Position numbers and translations under genes: made by a program. Source: JAPXSY01 sp034003585 (GTDB lineage: Bacteria > Verrucomicrobiota > Kiritimatiellia > RFP12 > UBA1067). Taken from it: DNA of 36,711 bases. Where the stretch lies: contig JAVEYH010000020.1 of assembly GCA_034003585.1 (NCBI GenBank), positions 1 through 36,711 of the forward strand, in the 5' to 3' direction. The notes under the pieces are model-generated. The model was given only the letters and a program-made list of their open reading frames with translations, ran no database searches and had not been told where the DNA came from. Of this stretch, positions 8,312 to 17,408 are shown in pieces. Position 1 is the first letter of the stretch. Every line of letters starts with the position of its first letter.

Positions 8312-11212
8312 GTGAACAAACAGAGGGGCGTTCTTTTCGTCCTGTTTGCGGCGGCAGGCGTGTTACGGGCCGCTGCCGGGCCTGCGGCACTTTCGCGCGC
8401 TTTTGAATTCCGCGCCGTGAGTCCAGACCCTGCGGCGAACGGGGAAACCGATTTCAAAGGCAAGACGGCGGTGTTCTCGACGGAAGACCGGGTCGCCTTC
8501 CTGAATGCGTATGCGGAATATGCCTCGGCATGGTACGGCAACCCGCGGCTCGACCGGCTGGCGGTCGAGCCCGCGGAAACAGAGGCTTGTCTCGCCCGGA
8601 TCAAACCCCAGCCGCTGCCCTCCGTGCGCCGCATGATCCGGTTGAACGAAGGGTGGCGGAAGGCGGCCTTTCCCGTTGTCCCGACAAACCGGCCCGCGCC
8701 TTGGCGCGGAGTGCCCGGCGTTCAGGTCGGGGGCGGTGTCCTGAGCGTGTCCGCGGGAAAAAGGGACCTGCTTGACTTGGGACGGAGCGCGGGCTGGCGC
8801 TATGAGATCGCATGGCGGGCGCGATGCAACGCCGCGGATTCCCGGGCGGTGTGGGCCTTCGCATCCGCGCCGGAGGCCTCTTTCACAGTGCGCGGGTCGG
8901 ACCGGTGGCACGCTTTTCGCCTGCAGGCGGATTTGGTGTCCGGCCGGGGCTATCTGTACCGGGACGGCCGGCGCGTGGCGGATTTTCCGCTGCCGCGTGA
9001 GACGAGCGCGTTGCGGTTTGCCCTGGATGCCGACGATGAAGTGTGCCTTGATGATCTGGTGTTCATCGATTATCAGCCGATGCTCGAAAAGATTTGGATG
9101 CCCTATAAACCCGTGGTGTTGGCTGATGACGGATTTGACGACACGCCCGCTCTTACCGGCTGGACGGACCCCGGGTTCAACGATGCCTCCTGGTCGGAAA
9201 CGGAGCTGCCTGCGGTTCACGGCGGATTCCGGGAAGCCGGGGAGGCGCTCTGTCTGCGCCGCAGGGTCGACCTGGCCGCTGCGGACAAGGTTTGGCTGGA
9301 AATCGAAGCCCTGGACCCTTCGGGGGAGGTGTACTTCAACGGAGATCGGGTCGGGGTGTTCCGCAACCGCAGGCCGGTTTGGCTTGATGTGACCGCACGG
9401 GCGAAGCCCGGCGCGAATCTCCTCGCCCTGAAGGTCGATCCCTTTCACCTCAAAAACCCTATGGGGCATATGCCGGACGACCGCGCTGTCGGCTGGTTTG
9501 CTGGACGGGTCACGCTGCACCTGCTCTCCGGCGACGTGAGCGTGAAACACTTCTTTGTCCATACGGAGGCATTGGAGGCAGATGGTTCGGCCCGGCAGAC
9601 ACACCGGTTGATGATCGAAAACACGGGATCGGAACCCTTTGAGGGAAAGGTGCGCATCCGATACCGCGAGTGGTTCCCAAAAGAGGGAAAAGAGGCGGCG
9701 CGGCAGGAGGTCCCCGTCCGGGTTGAGGCTGATTCTTCCCGGGAGTTCGTGTTGCCGCTTGGCCTTGACGCCCCCCGGCTCTGGTGTCCGGAAAAGCCCG
9801 TCTTGTATGCCGTCACCGCCACCCTTTCCGGGGGGGACGGCAAGCCTGCGGATGAGGTGGTGACCACAACGGGCATCCGTACGGTCGGCCAGCATGACGG
9901 AATGTTCTTTCTCAACAACAAGCCCGCCATGCTGAACGGGGCGCAAACGATGGGGCTGCGCCCGGCACCGGCTGTCGAGAACAGCGTCAAACACAATCGC
10001 TGCGCGCCACCGGAGACGCTGATCTCCGAGATGCTGGCCATAAAAAAGATGGGGGGAAACCTGCTGCGCGTGCACGTCCACGCGGCGATCGACACGCCGG
10101 ACGGAATAAACGATCCGCGACTGGCGGAATTCGCGGACCAGATCGGTTTGGCGCTCATGTGGGGGACGCCGTCATGGTTGCGGTCCTGCGACGAGCGCGC
10201 GATCGACTGCGACGCCGTCGGGTTTTATATGCGTCAGGTCTACAACCATCCGAGCATCGTCATGTGGGAGCTGAGCAATCATCCGAACACATTCAAGAAA
10301 GCGGACGGGCCGGAACGCACGCATGCGTTCGTGAGCCGGACCGTGAGGGCGGTTTTGTCCAACGACACCTCGCGTCTGCTTTCGCCCACCACGTTCTGGC
10401 AGCACACGCACTACGCCAATGATCTCGGCACGCGGGACTGGAAAAACCGCGCCATCACGCCGGTCCCGGAATACACGCACCCGCTCGTCACGCGCGGCAC
10501 GCAGGACGCCGTGACCGGATACGGCGCCGAGTGGACGGCGTTGCGCGCATGGCCGACCGGGTTCACGGCCGATTGTCTGAAGAACCGGACCCGCGCGTTT
10601 TTCAATTTTGAGCATGAGGAGTCCGCCGCGCAACCCAACTGGAGTCTGGCCGCCGGCTGGCCGTGGTACCGCCTCCGTTCTTACGAGGCGCCCTATGAGG
10701 AGAAAAGCATCGGCCGGATTCTCGCGTTTGAGGAGTGGCGGGCCAGCCAGGCCTGGCAGGCCTTCAGCGCCTATGAATCCATGCGCAAGCAGATCTGGCA
10801 TGGGGTCTCGGGTTTCTCGTGGTGCACCATCGAGGGGGGCGCCAACAGCGGCACCTATGAGAAGCCGCTGCTGGATCCCTTCGGGCACGCGAAACTCGCG
10901 TGGCATATCCACCAGACCGTTTTTCAGCCGGTCTTTGCCGGCAGCGATGACGTGGACACGGTCTACGGGCCCGGAGACCGGATTGTGCCCTGCGTATTCC
11001 ATCTCGGGGATGCGCGGACGGTTGATCTGACGGTCACGGTCAAGACGCCGGCCGGCGAGATTGTGGACCAGGTCTTTTTTCCGGGGCTGGGTCTCGCCGG
11101 AGGGCGGTCTCTGCGCAAGCTGCCTGCGTTCCGGCCCAAACTGCCGGCCAAGGGGTACTGTGCGGTGGAGTATGCGGTCAGCATGCCGGAGAACCGGAAA
11201 ATGGAGCGGTGA
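8312..11212 (+). CDS. Secreted GH2-like protein lacking the usual acid/base glutamate
   Basis: A 966-residue exported protein from a GTG start; an alternative ATG at 8240 overlaps the previous stop but would add 24 charged residues ahead of the signal peptide. GTG 8312 follows GGAGGGG and opens VNKQRGVLFVLFAAAGVLRA, a clean signal peptide. Domains in order are a jelly-roll region (about 120-260), a GH2 sugar-binding domain (VWLEIEALDPSGEVYFNGDR), an Ig-like domain (about 405-520) and a TIM-barrel region (NLLRVHVHAAIDTPDGINDP, YNHPSIVMWELSNHPN, FFNFEHEESAAQPNW). In active GH2 enzymes the barrel motif is close to HPSIVMWSLGNEPN; here the Glu is His657. Either this is a divergent family with a different acid/base or a non-catalytic binder. 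It is the fourth gene of the exported run. Confidence 0.8.
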   Translation: MNKQRGVLFVLFAAAGVLRAAAGPAALSRAFEFRAVSPDPAANGETDFKGKTAVFSTEDRVAFLNAYAEYASAWYGNPRLDRLAVEPAETEACLARIKPQPLPSVRRMIRLNEGWRKAAFPVVPTNRPAPWRGVPGVQVGGGVLSVSAGKRDLLDLGRSAGWRYEIAWRARCNAADSRAVWAFASAPEASFTVRGSDRWHAFRLQADLVSGRGYLYRDGRRVADFPLPRETSALRFALDADDEVCLDDLVFIDYQPMLEKIWMPYKPVVLADDGFDDTPALTGWTDPGFNDASWSETELPAVHGGFREAGEALCLRRRVDLAAADKVWLEIEALDPSGEVYFNGDRVGVFRNRRPVWLDVTARAKPGANLLALKVDPFHLKNPMGHMPDDRAVGWFAGRVTLHLLSGDVSVKHFFVHTEALEADGSARQTHRLMIENTGSEPFEGKVRIRYREWFPKEGKEAARQEVPVRVEADSSREFVLPLGLDAPRLWCPEKPVLYAVTATLSGGDGKPADEVVTTTGIRTVGQHDGMFFLNNKPAMLNGAQTMGLRPAPAVENSVKHNRCAPPETLISEMLAIKKMGGNLLRVHVHAAIDTPDGINDPRLAEFADQIGLALMWGTPSWLRSCDERAIDCDAVGFYMRQVYNHPSIVMWELSNHPNTFKKADGPERTHAFVSRTVRAVLSNDTSRLLSPTTFWQHTHYANDLGTRDWKNRAITPVPEYTHPLVTRGTQDAVTGYGAEWTALRAWPTGFTADCLKNRTRAFFNFEHEESAAQPNWSLAAGWPWYRLRSYEAPYEEKSIGRILAFEEWRASQAWQAFSAYESMRKQIWHGVSGFSWCTIEGGANSGTYEKPLLDPFGHAKLAWHIHQTVFQPVFAGSDDVDTVYGPGDRIVPCVFHLGDARTVDLTVTVKTPAGEIVDQVFFPGLGLAGGRSLRKLPAFRPKLPAKGYCAVEYAVSMPENRKMER

Positions 11213-11269
11213 CCGGGTTGCGGGTTGTTCATGCCGAGCGGACGTTCGCCAAAAAAAGGGGAAACACGG

Positions 11270-14053
11270 ATGAAAGTGAGAGGGAACAGAGGGGTATGCA
11301 ATCGCTGCGGGGATCGGTTGCGGATCGGCGTCGCGGGGCTGCTGATGGCGGGGCTGCCGTTGTCGGCGCAGACACCTGCGGGGTTGAAGACGGCCCGTCT
11401 GCTGGAGGAGGCGCGGGAGCCGGTCCGCATCGTCTGTTTCGGCGACAGCATCACCGGCGTGTATTATCACAGCGGCGGACGGCGGGCGTGGCCGGAGATG
11501 CTCAAGATCGCGCTCAACCGGCTCTATCCGAAGGCGGACGTGACGGTGTTCAACGCGGGCGTGAGCGGAGACTCTTCCCTTGGGGGGGTGAGGCGGATCG
11601 AGAAGGATGTGCTGGCGTACCGGCCCCAACTGGTGGTTGTGATGTTCGGCATGAATGATTTGGCTTACGGTCCGGCCGCGCCGGAGAAGGACGAGGCGGT
11701 GCGCAAGACTTTTGCCGAGCGCCTCAAAAAGATTGCGGAAACCTGCCGCGCGGCAGGGGCGGAGGTGATTCTGTGCACGCAGAACCCGGTCTATCCCGAG
11801 GCGGTTCCCCACCGTCCGCCGGAACGGATCGGCGCGTTCGCGGAAGTGATCCGTCACGTGGGCGCGGAGCTTCAGGCGCCGGTGGCGGACATTTATGCCG
11901 AATGGGAGAAGATCCGGCAGACGGATGCCAGCGCATGGCGTCTGATGATGAGCGAAACGATCCATCCCTCGATGGCCGGCCACAAGCGCATGGCGGAACA
12001 GGTCGCGCGGACGATCTCCGGCAAGGCGGTTTCGCTGGCTGACGTCACGGCGGAGCAGCCGGTCTGCGGGGCGCTGATCACACGCCTGAAAGCGGGCGGA
12101 CCGGTCCGGCTGATGGCCTCCGCGCCCCTGGCGTCCGCAGTCCGCACCATGGTGCTGCGGCGGTTTCCGTCAGCCAAAATCACGGTGCTGCCCGTTGCCG
12201 AGGGGGCCGTGACGTTGGATGAGGCGGTGGCCGGAAACAAGCGCATCCGGGGGGCGAAGCCGGATCTGGTGTTCCTGACTCTGGCGCCGCAGGCCTTGGG
12301 CTTCGGTGACGGGGAGACTGCCGTCCGGCAGCTCTCCTGGTTCGTCAACTGGGCGCTGCCGTTCGCCGGATCGCCGTGGACTGTTGTCGGGGTCGATCCG
12401 GAGCTGATCCTGTCCGGTCTCACGCCCGGGCAGCGCGAGGGTGCGGCCCGGCTGCGTGAGGCGGTGCGGGCGCATGACCTCGATTGGATCGCCGCGCTGC
12501 CCGACACGCATGACGGGTTACAGACCGCGCTGGATCAATGGTTCGGCAAACAGGACGGGGACGGCGGCGCCGGCCCCGCCGTCCACATCGGCGGACGGCG
12601 CGAATTGTTTGCGGACGGCGCGATAATCGCCGCGACCTCGGGTGACCTGCGCCGGGTCCTGCACCGGCCGGAGCGGCGGGAGATCGTGTTCGAGACCGAC
12701 AGGCCGTGGGAGGGCAACGCTTCCGGGTTCCAGTCCGTGTTCGCCGACAACGGCAAGTACCGCATGTACTACCGCGGCCTTCATTACGGGAAGAGCCTGG
12801 GGATCCACGACACCACGCTCGCTCAGCACGAGTGGGTGCTGTGTTACGCGGAGAGCGCGGACGGGATCCGGTGGACGCGGCCGGAATTGGGGATCTGCGA
12901 ATTTCAGGGCAGCACCAGCAACAACATCATCCTGAACCGGAAGATGCTGGAGCCGGTCAAAGGGTGCCCGGCGCACTCGGTGGTTTTTCTGGACACGAAT
13001 CCGGCTTGTCCGCCGGATCAGCGGTACAAGATGGTCGTGGCCCGTCCGTCCATCAAACCTCCCCGCGGTCTTTTTATCATGGCGTCCGGTGACGGGCTCC
13101 GTTTCCGCCTCCTGAGTGAGAAAGCCATTATCGAAGACGGCTCGTTCGATTCCCAGAACCTGATTTTCTGGGATCAGAACATCCGCAAGTACCGGGTTTA
13201 TTACCGCGGGACCCGCAACGGCCTGCGCTCGATCCGGACCTCGGAGAGCGAGGACATCCTGAACTTTCCGGCCGGGCGGCTCATCGAGCTGGATTCGGAT
13301 TTGCGGTATGAGTTCTACACCAATCAGATGCAGCCCTACTATCGCGCGCCGCACATCATTCTGGGGTTTCCGATGCGGTATCATTACCGCGGCACGAACT
13401 CGTGGGATCTGCCCGCGATGCGGGCCTTGCCCGGCTACGCCCGCCGGGAGGCCCGTCACAAGTTCGAGGACCGCCACGGCACGGCCGTCACCGACGCCGT
13501 GCTGCTCGCCAGCCGGGACGGCACGCGGGTCACGTGCTGGAACGAGGCCTTTCTCCGTCCCGGGCCGCGGATCAAAGAGAGCTGGGTCTATGGCGACAAC
13601 TTTCTCTTTTGGGGCATGCTGGAGTTGCCTTCCGTTCTGGAGGACGCGCCGAATGAGATCAGCCTGTACGCCACGGAGGGATACTTCGAGGGCAACGCGA
13701 CCCGGATCCGGCGGTGCACGCTGCGGCTGGACGGCTTCGTTTCCGCGCAGGCGTCGGCCCGCGGCGGCGGGCTGACCACCGTCCCGCTGATCTTCGACGG
13801 CCGCGCGTTGTCGCTCAATTTCGGGACCAGCGCGGCGGGCGAGCTGAGGGTGGAAATCCAGCATCCGGACGGCACACCCGTTCCGGGTTACTCGATGGAG
13901 GAATGCTTCCCCATCTTCGGCGACCACATCGAGTTTACGGTGGCCTGGAAGGGGAAGGGCTCAGACGTGAGCGCGCTGGCCGGGAAACCGGTCCGCCTGC
14001 GGTTTGCGCTGAAAGACGCGGATCTCTACGCCTTCCGGTTCACGGACAGGTGA
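11270..14053 (+). CDS. Secreted SGNH/GDSL hydrolase fused to a GH43/GH32-like beta-propeller
   Basis: A 927-residue exported protein. The frame is open from TTG 11225, but ATG 11270 follows AGGGGAAACACGG and begins the signal peptide (hydrophobic core IGVAGLLMAGLPLSA). Residues 50-255 are an SGNH esterase domain: FGDSITG with Ser60, NAGVSGDSS, FGMNDL with Asn129, and ETIHPS with His232. The usual Asp three residues before the His is Glu229. Residues about 256-435 look like a second, degenerate SGNH-type Rossmann domain (PDLVFLTLAPQALGF) without catalytic motifs. From about residue 438 the protein matches the propeller gene at 6675-8243 almost to its end, so this is a natural esterase-propeller fusion. 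It probably deacylates and binds or cleaves a decorated polysaccharide. It ends the five-gene run. Confidence 0.82.
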   Translation: MKVRGNRGVCNRCGDRLRIGVAGLLMAGLPLSAQTPAGLKTARLLEEAREPVRIVCFGDSITGVYYHSGGRRAWPEMLKIALNRLYPKADVTVFNAGVSGDSSLGGVRRIEKDVLAYRPQLVVVMFGMNDLAYGPAAPEKDEAVRKTFAERLKKIAETCRAAGAEVILCTQNPVYPEAVPHRPPERIGAFAEVIRHVGAELQAPVADIYAEWEKIRQTDASAWRLMMSETIHPSMAGHKRMAEQVARTISGKAVSLADVTAEQPVCGALITRLKAGGPVRLMASAPLASAVRTMVLRRFPSAKITVLPVAEGAVTLDEAVAGNKRIRGAKPDLVFLTLAPQALGFGDGETAVRQLSWFVNWALPFAGSPWTVVGVDPELILSGLTPGQREGAARLREAVRAHDLDWIAALPDTHDGLQTALDQWFGKQDGDGGAGPAVHIGGRRELFADGAIIAATSGDLRRVLHRPERREIVFETDRPWEGNASGFQSVFADNGKYRMYYRGLHYGKSLGIHDTTLAQHEWVLCYAESADGIRWTRPELGICEFQGSTSNNIILNRKMLEPVKGCPAHSVVFLDTNPACPPDQRYKMVVARPSIKPPRGLFIMASGDGLRFRLLSEKAIIEDGSFDSQNLIFWDQNIRKYRVYYRGTRNGLRSIRTSESEDILNFPAGRLIELDSDLRYEFYTNQMQPYYRAPHIILGFPMRYHYRGTNSWDLPAMRALPGYARREARHKFEDRHGTAVTDAVLLASRDGTRVTCWNEAFLRPGPRIKESWVYGDNFLFWGMLELPSVLEDAPNEISLYATEGYFEGNATRIRRCTLRLDGFVSAQASARGGGLTTVPLIFDGRALSLNFGTSAAGELRVEIQHPDGTPVPGYSMEECFPIFGDHIEFTVAWKGKGSDVSALAGKPVRLRFALKDADLYAFRFTDR

Positions 14054-14161
14054 GCGCCCCCTCTCGGTAAAAGCATGTCCCGGCCCAGAGTCCTCCCGCC
14101 TGTTGCGCGGGGTTCACGGGTTTGAGCGGTTTAAGGTAAATATGGCCGTTGGCGGATGTCA

Positions 14162-14225
14162 GGTAGGGCGGTTTCCCCGAAACCGCCGCTGCGCACTGCG
14201 GACGCCTCGGGGAGGCGTCCCTACC
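14162..14225. repeat. Cloverleaf-like palindromic extragenic element
   Basis: The element lies in the 207-base gap between two convergent genes. It has an outer stem GGTAG/CTACC (14162-14166 with 14221-14225) enclosing two perfect 9-bp hairpins: GGCGGTTTC/GAAACCGCC (14167-14175 with 14179-14187) and GGACGCCTC/GAGGCGTCC (14200-14208 with 14212-14220). The 12 bases between them contain the palindrome TGCGCA. This is the architecture of a REP/BIME-type mobile extragenic palindrome. Only this copy was seen in the window. It could also act as a bidirectional transcription block. Confidence 0.7.
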
Positions 14226-14260
14226 CGGAACGGTTATGCTTTAAATTAAACAAAACGGTT

Positions 14261-17125
14261 CTATTCTGTCGGGGTTTCGGAGAGAAGGGCGATGTCCGCC
14301 GCGGTGAGCGCCGCAGCGGGCCTGAACGCTTCGCCCGCCACATAGGCGAGCAGGCTCGCGCGGAACTGGCGCGCCACCGGGTTCTTCCCGGCATCCGCGG
14401 AAAGGTCCACGCTGCAGACGAGCAGGCGGCCTTTGCCCACGCGGCCCTCGATGACCAGCGCGAGTTTATGGGCGGTCACCCAGTCGTCGATCACTTGGAT
14501 GATGGGCCTGACGCCGTGCGGCAGGTCATCCAGAATCATCGGTGCGGCGCGCGTGATGAGATGCCACCATTGCCAGTCGCTGTGGAAGTCCGTGGGGAAA
14601 CGGGCCAGGGCCGGGTGTGCCGGGTCGCAGAGGATGCCGAGCGTCGTCGGCGGCTGCCGGCGCGTCCAGGCCGTGTTCCAGAAGATGCTGGAGAAACCGG
14701 GCGTGACCCGATTCCGGGGGTCCGGGAAGTTGCGCACGCGTGACGGGGGCAAGAGCAGTAGCACCCGGCCTCCGGCTTGCAGCGCCGCTTGGGCGGAGGC
14801 GTCCCATCCGTGCGCAATCGTCACGCCGGATAAGGACGGGAGCTCGGGTTGTTCCGGGTAGACCCAGACACCCCAGTCGTTTTCGAACGGCGTGCCCCGG
14901 ATGTTCACGGTCAGCCGGTACCGGGCCGGCGCGCGCACCGGCGGGGCATTCAGGGGGACGCGTATACGGCCGATCGCGTGCCCGTTGCCGAACGGGATCG
15001 TGCGCGGTGGCAGTGTGCCGTGAGCCGCCGGGATGCCGCGGTCATCCTGCAGGGACCACGCTATCGTCGCGTCCGCGAGCGGCCGCGGTCCGAAATGCGC
15101 GACCTCCAGATCCGCCTCCAGCGTATCCGCGGTGGTGAAGACACGTCTGGCCAGCCGGGCCAGCGGTACGGTGGCGTTGCAGAACCGGCGGTACGCGTCA
15201 GGCGTGATATAGCCTTTCCCCTCCCAGAACGGGTCGAGCACGCCGACCGTCGCGGTGCCTTGGCCGGGAAAGTCACTCAGGCCGAGCAGCTCAAAGCCGG
15301 CCATGCCCGGCGTGCGCAGCGCCGCCTCGATGTCGGCCTTGTAGCAGAGTGCCTGGAGTTTGCCGGAGGCGGCAAGGAAATCGCGCGCCTGTTCCGCGAG
15401 CCCGCGCGCCGCGAGACGGTCGCGGAAGATTTCGAAATTCCGGGGTTTGAGATATCCCGTGTACTTGACGATCTCCGCAAAATTCGGGTACGCGCACCAC
15501 TGTCCGATCTCGTGGCTCACGACGGGCGCGTCACGCTTGTCGATGAACGCGCGGTAGTCGAAGGCCGTGGAGGGGGGCTGGGCGTTGATGACGGATTTCA
15601 GGCCCTCACCCCAACCCTGGATGCGCGGTCCGGGCAGGCATTGCCACTGGTTCTCAGGCAGCTCCGGCCATCCGGCCGCACTGGTGAACAGCCGGCGCGG
15701 GTCGCGGCTTTTGTGGCGGAGGACCCATTGCGCGAGATAGCTCTTCTGGTGCTTGCCGCCGGGCTCATTGCCGCAGGCCATCAGCACGAACGACGGATGA
15801 TTGCCGTAGGCGTCCAGGATGCGCTCTGTCTCCTCGTGAATCCAGGCGTCCACCGGATCGCCGTCGCCGAGTTTGGCGGAGTTGTTGGCCCACAGCGGGA
15901 CTTCGACGTGCAGGTAGCATCCCAGCTCGTCCGCGGCCGCGAACGCGGCTTCGGGCGGGCACCACGAGTGAAAGCGGATCAGGTTCAGCCCGTGCGCCTT
16001 GACCACGCCGATGATGCGTTTCCACTCCGCAAGATCCATCGGCGGGTGGCCGGTTCTGGGATAGGCGCAGCAATCCAGCGTGCCGCGGAGGAAAAGCGGG
16101 CGTCCGTTGAGGGTGAAGCGTGTGCCGCGGGCGGCGAAGTCGCGGAGCCCGAACGTCACGGTGCGGCGGTCCCCCGCGCCGCCGGAATCACCTGCTTTGT
16201 CCAGGCTGACGGTCAGGCGGCGCAAGCGGGGTTCAAACTCATCCCATGCGGAGCCCGGCAACAGGGTGACCTCGAATTCGGCGCGGCCCCCCGACGCATC
16301 CCAAACGACCGGCGCCCGCGTTACGGACTCCCCGGCGGAGGCCGGACCGGAGACCGAAGCCGACAGAAGGCCCGTACCGGCCGTTCCGGTGCAATTTCCC
16401 AGTCTGACCGCGATCCGGGCGGTGAGCGGGACGGTGCCGGGGTAGACTTGGATGTTGTCGATCCACACCGGCGGGGTGGCCCGCATCTCGATGCGCCCGA
16501 CCATGCCGTTCCAATTCCCCTGCGTGTGGTCGCTGACGCTGTGGGAGTTCTCGCCGATCATGAGGATCATGCGGTTATCCACACGGATCGTCAGGACATG
16601 CCGTCCCGGCTCGACCAAACCGAAATCGTATTCGTGCGGGGCCGACAGGCTGTTCTGCGGCCCGAAGGGGCGGTTGCCCAGCCAGACGCGCGTTTCCCAG
16701 TGGGGACGTTCAAGCGTCAACGTGACGCGCTTGCCGCGCCACGCTTCGGGAATGCTGACTTCCCGCTGATACCATGCCGCCCCCGCGTAATACGAATCCG
16801 GGGTGAGCCAGAACGGGATCCTCACGCATCCGGGCAGGCGATCTTTCTCGTGCGCCGGATCCGTGAAGAACGAGCGGTCGATGATGCTCCCGGTCCAGGG
16901 CGTATTCGTGCCCACCGGGTCTCCGATCCCCTGCGCGGCCAGGGTTCCGGGCAACCGGATCCTTCCGGGAAGGGGTGTGCCGTGCCAGGCCCCGGTCACG
17001 CCGGCATCCTCGCGGTCCAATCGGAACCGCCACTCCCCGTCGAGCGGGAGCGTGTCGGCGGCGCGGCCGGCCACCGCCATGGCGCAAAGAACCCATACGG
17101 GGAGAGAATCAGTCCGTCCACTCAT
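14261..17125 (-). CDS. Secreted glycoside hydrolase family 2 enzyme (beta-galactosidase/beta-glucuronidase type)
   Basis: A 954-residue exported protein. The frame is open further upstream, but the ATG at 17125 has GGAGGCGATCGAAC before it and starts a signal peptide (LPVWVLCAMAVAGRAAD). The domains follow the GH2 order: sugar-binding jelly roll (LPLDGEWRFRLDRED, YQREVSIPEAWRGKRVTLTL, RVWLGNRPFGPQNSL), Ig-like immunoglobulin domain, then TIM barrel. The acid/base is Glu454 in FVLMACGNEPGGKH and the nucleophile is probably Glu539 in VVSHEIGQWCAYP, a spacing normal for GH2. A C-terminal extension of about 350 residues follows (beta-sandwich and a DUF4981-like or unassigned region). The enzyme should release terminal beta-sugars in the periplasm or outside the cell. 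Substrate is not predictable; uronate or galactose would fit the epimerase gene divergent to it. Confidence 0.88.
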   Translation of the reverse strand: MSGRTDSLPVWVLCAMAVAGRAADTLPLDGEWRFRLDREDAGVTGAWHGTPLPGRIRLPGTLAAQGIGDPVGTNTPWTGSIIDRSFFTDPAHEKDRLPGCVRIPFWLTPDSYYAGAAWYQREVSIPEAWRGKRVTLTLERPHWETRVWLGNRPFGPQNSLSAPHEYDFGLVEPGRHVLTIRVDNRMILMIGENSHSVSDHTQGNWNGMVGRIEMRATPPVWIDNIQVYPGTVPLTARIAVRLGNCTGTAGTGLLSASVSGPASAGESVTRAPVVWDASGGRAEFEVTLLPGSAWDEFEPRLRRLTVSLDKAGDSGGAGDRRTVTFGLRDFAARGTRFTLNGRPLFLRGTLDCCAYPRTGHPPMDLAEWKRIIGVVKAHGLNLIRFHSWCPPEAAFAAADELGCYLHVEVPLWANNSAKLGDGDPVDAWIHEETERILDAYGNHPSFVLMACGNEPGGKHQKSYLAQWVLRHKSRDPRRLFTSAAGWPELPENQWQCLPGPRIQGWGEGLKSVINAQPPSTAFDYRAFIDKRDAPVVSHEIGQWCAYPNFAEIVKYTGYLKPRNFEIFRDRLAARGLAEQARDFLAASGKLQALCYKADIEAALRTPGMAGFELLGLSDFPGQGTATVGVLDPFWEGKGYITPDAYRRFCNATVPLARLARRVFTTADTLEADLEVAHFGPRPLADATIAWSLQDDRGIPAAHGTLPPRTIPFGNGHAIGRIRVPLNAPPVRAPARYRLTVNIRGTPFENDWGVWVYPEQPELPSLSGVTIAHGWDASAQAALQAGGRVLLLLPPSRVRNFPDPRNRVTPGFSSIFWNTAWTRRQPPTTLGILCDPAHPALARFPTDFHSDWQWWHLITRAAPMILDDLPHGVRPIIQVIDDWVTAHKLALVIEGRVGKGRLLVCSVDLSADAGKNPVARQFRASLLAYVAGEAFRPAAALTAADIALLSETPTE

Positions 17126-17408
17126 GTTCGATCGCCTCCAGGGTTTTGCCTTTCGTTTCAGGCACGTGCCGCCACCAGGCAGATTCTTCAGACATAACGC
17201 AGGTCGTACGCCTGCCGGTTCGGCACGGTCATCACGGGTCACTCCTCAGGGTGAATTCCCAGTTTCCCTGTTCCGCACCGGAAAAGCAATCCGATTCCTG
17301 TTCGCCGCGGGCCCTCGGGCAAGATTGCCCCGCCCCGGAAGATATGCGACACTATATCGCGTTCCCGGCGGATTGAATGAGTCTTCCCCGCCGGATTGAG
17401 GAGGCGAG
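17126..17408. other. Divergent intergenic region between the GH2 and uxaE genes
   Basis: This 283-base stretch separates two divergent genes and must hold both promoters, though no convincing -35/-10 pair could be fitted. Visible features are a perfect palindrome GGGCAAGATTGCCC at 17317-17330, AT-rich TATATC at 17353-17358, and two near-identical copies of CCGSCGGATTGA just ahead of the uxaE ribosome site. No small gene is supported here. Confidence 0.5.
17317..17330. promoter_or_regulatory. Perfect 14-base palindrome, candidate operator
   Basis: GGGCAA and TTGCCC flank a GA centre. It lies about 80 bases before the uxaE start and about 190 before the GH2 start, so a repressor bound here could control uronate genes on either side. 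No regulator gene lies nearby, and the assignment rests on symmetry alone. Confidence 0.3.

Noticed and set aside
10172..11983. 603-aa minus-strand frame across the GH2-like and SGNH genes
   Set aside because: Shadow frame crossing two supported genes and their promoter-proximal gap.
14849..17197. 782-aa plus-strand frame opposite the GH2 gene
   Set aside because: The opposite frame has intact GH2 catalytic motifs; this one is Arg/Ala/Gly-rich with no family pattern.
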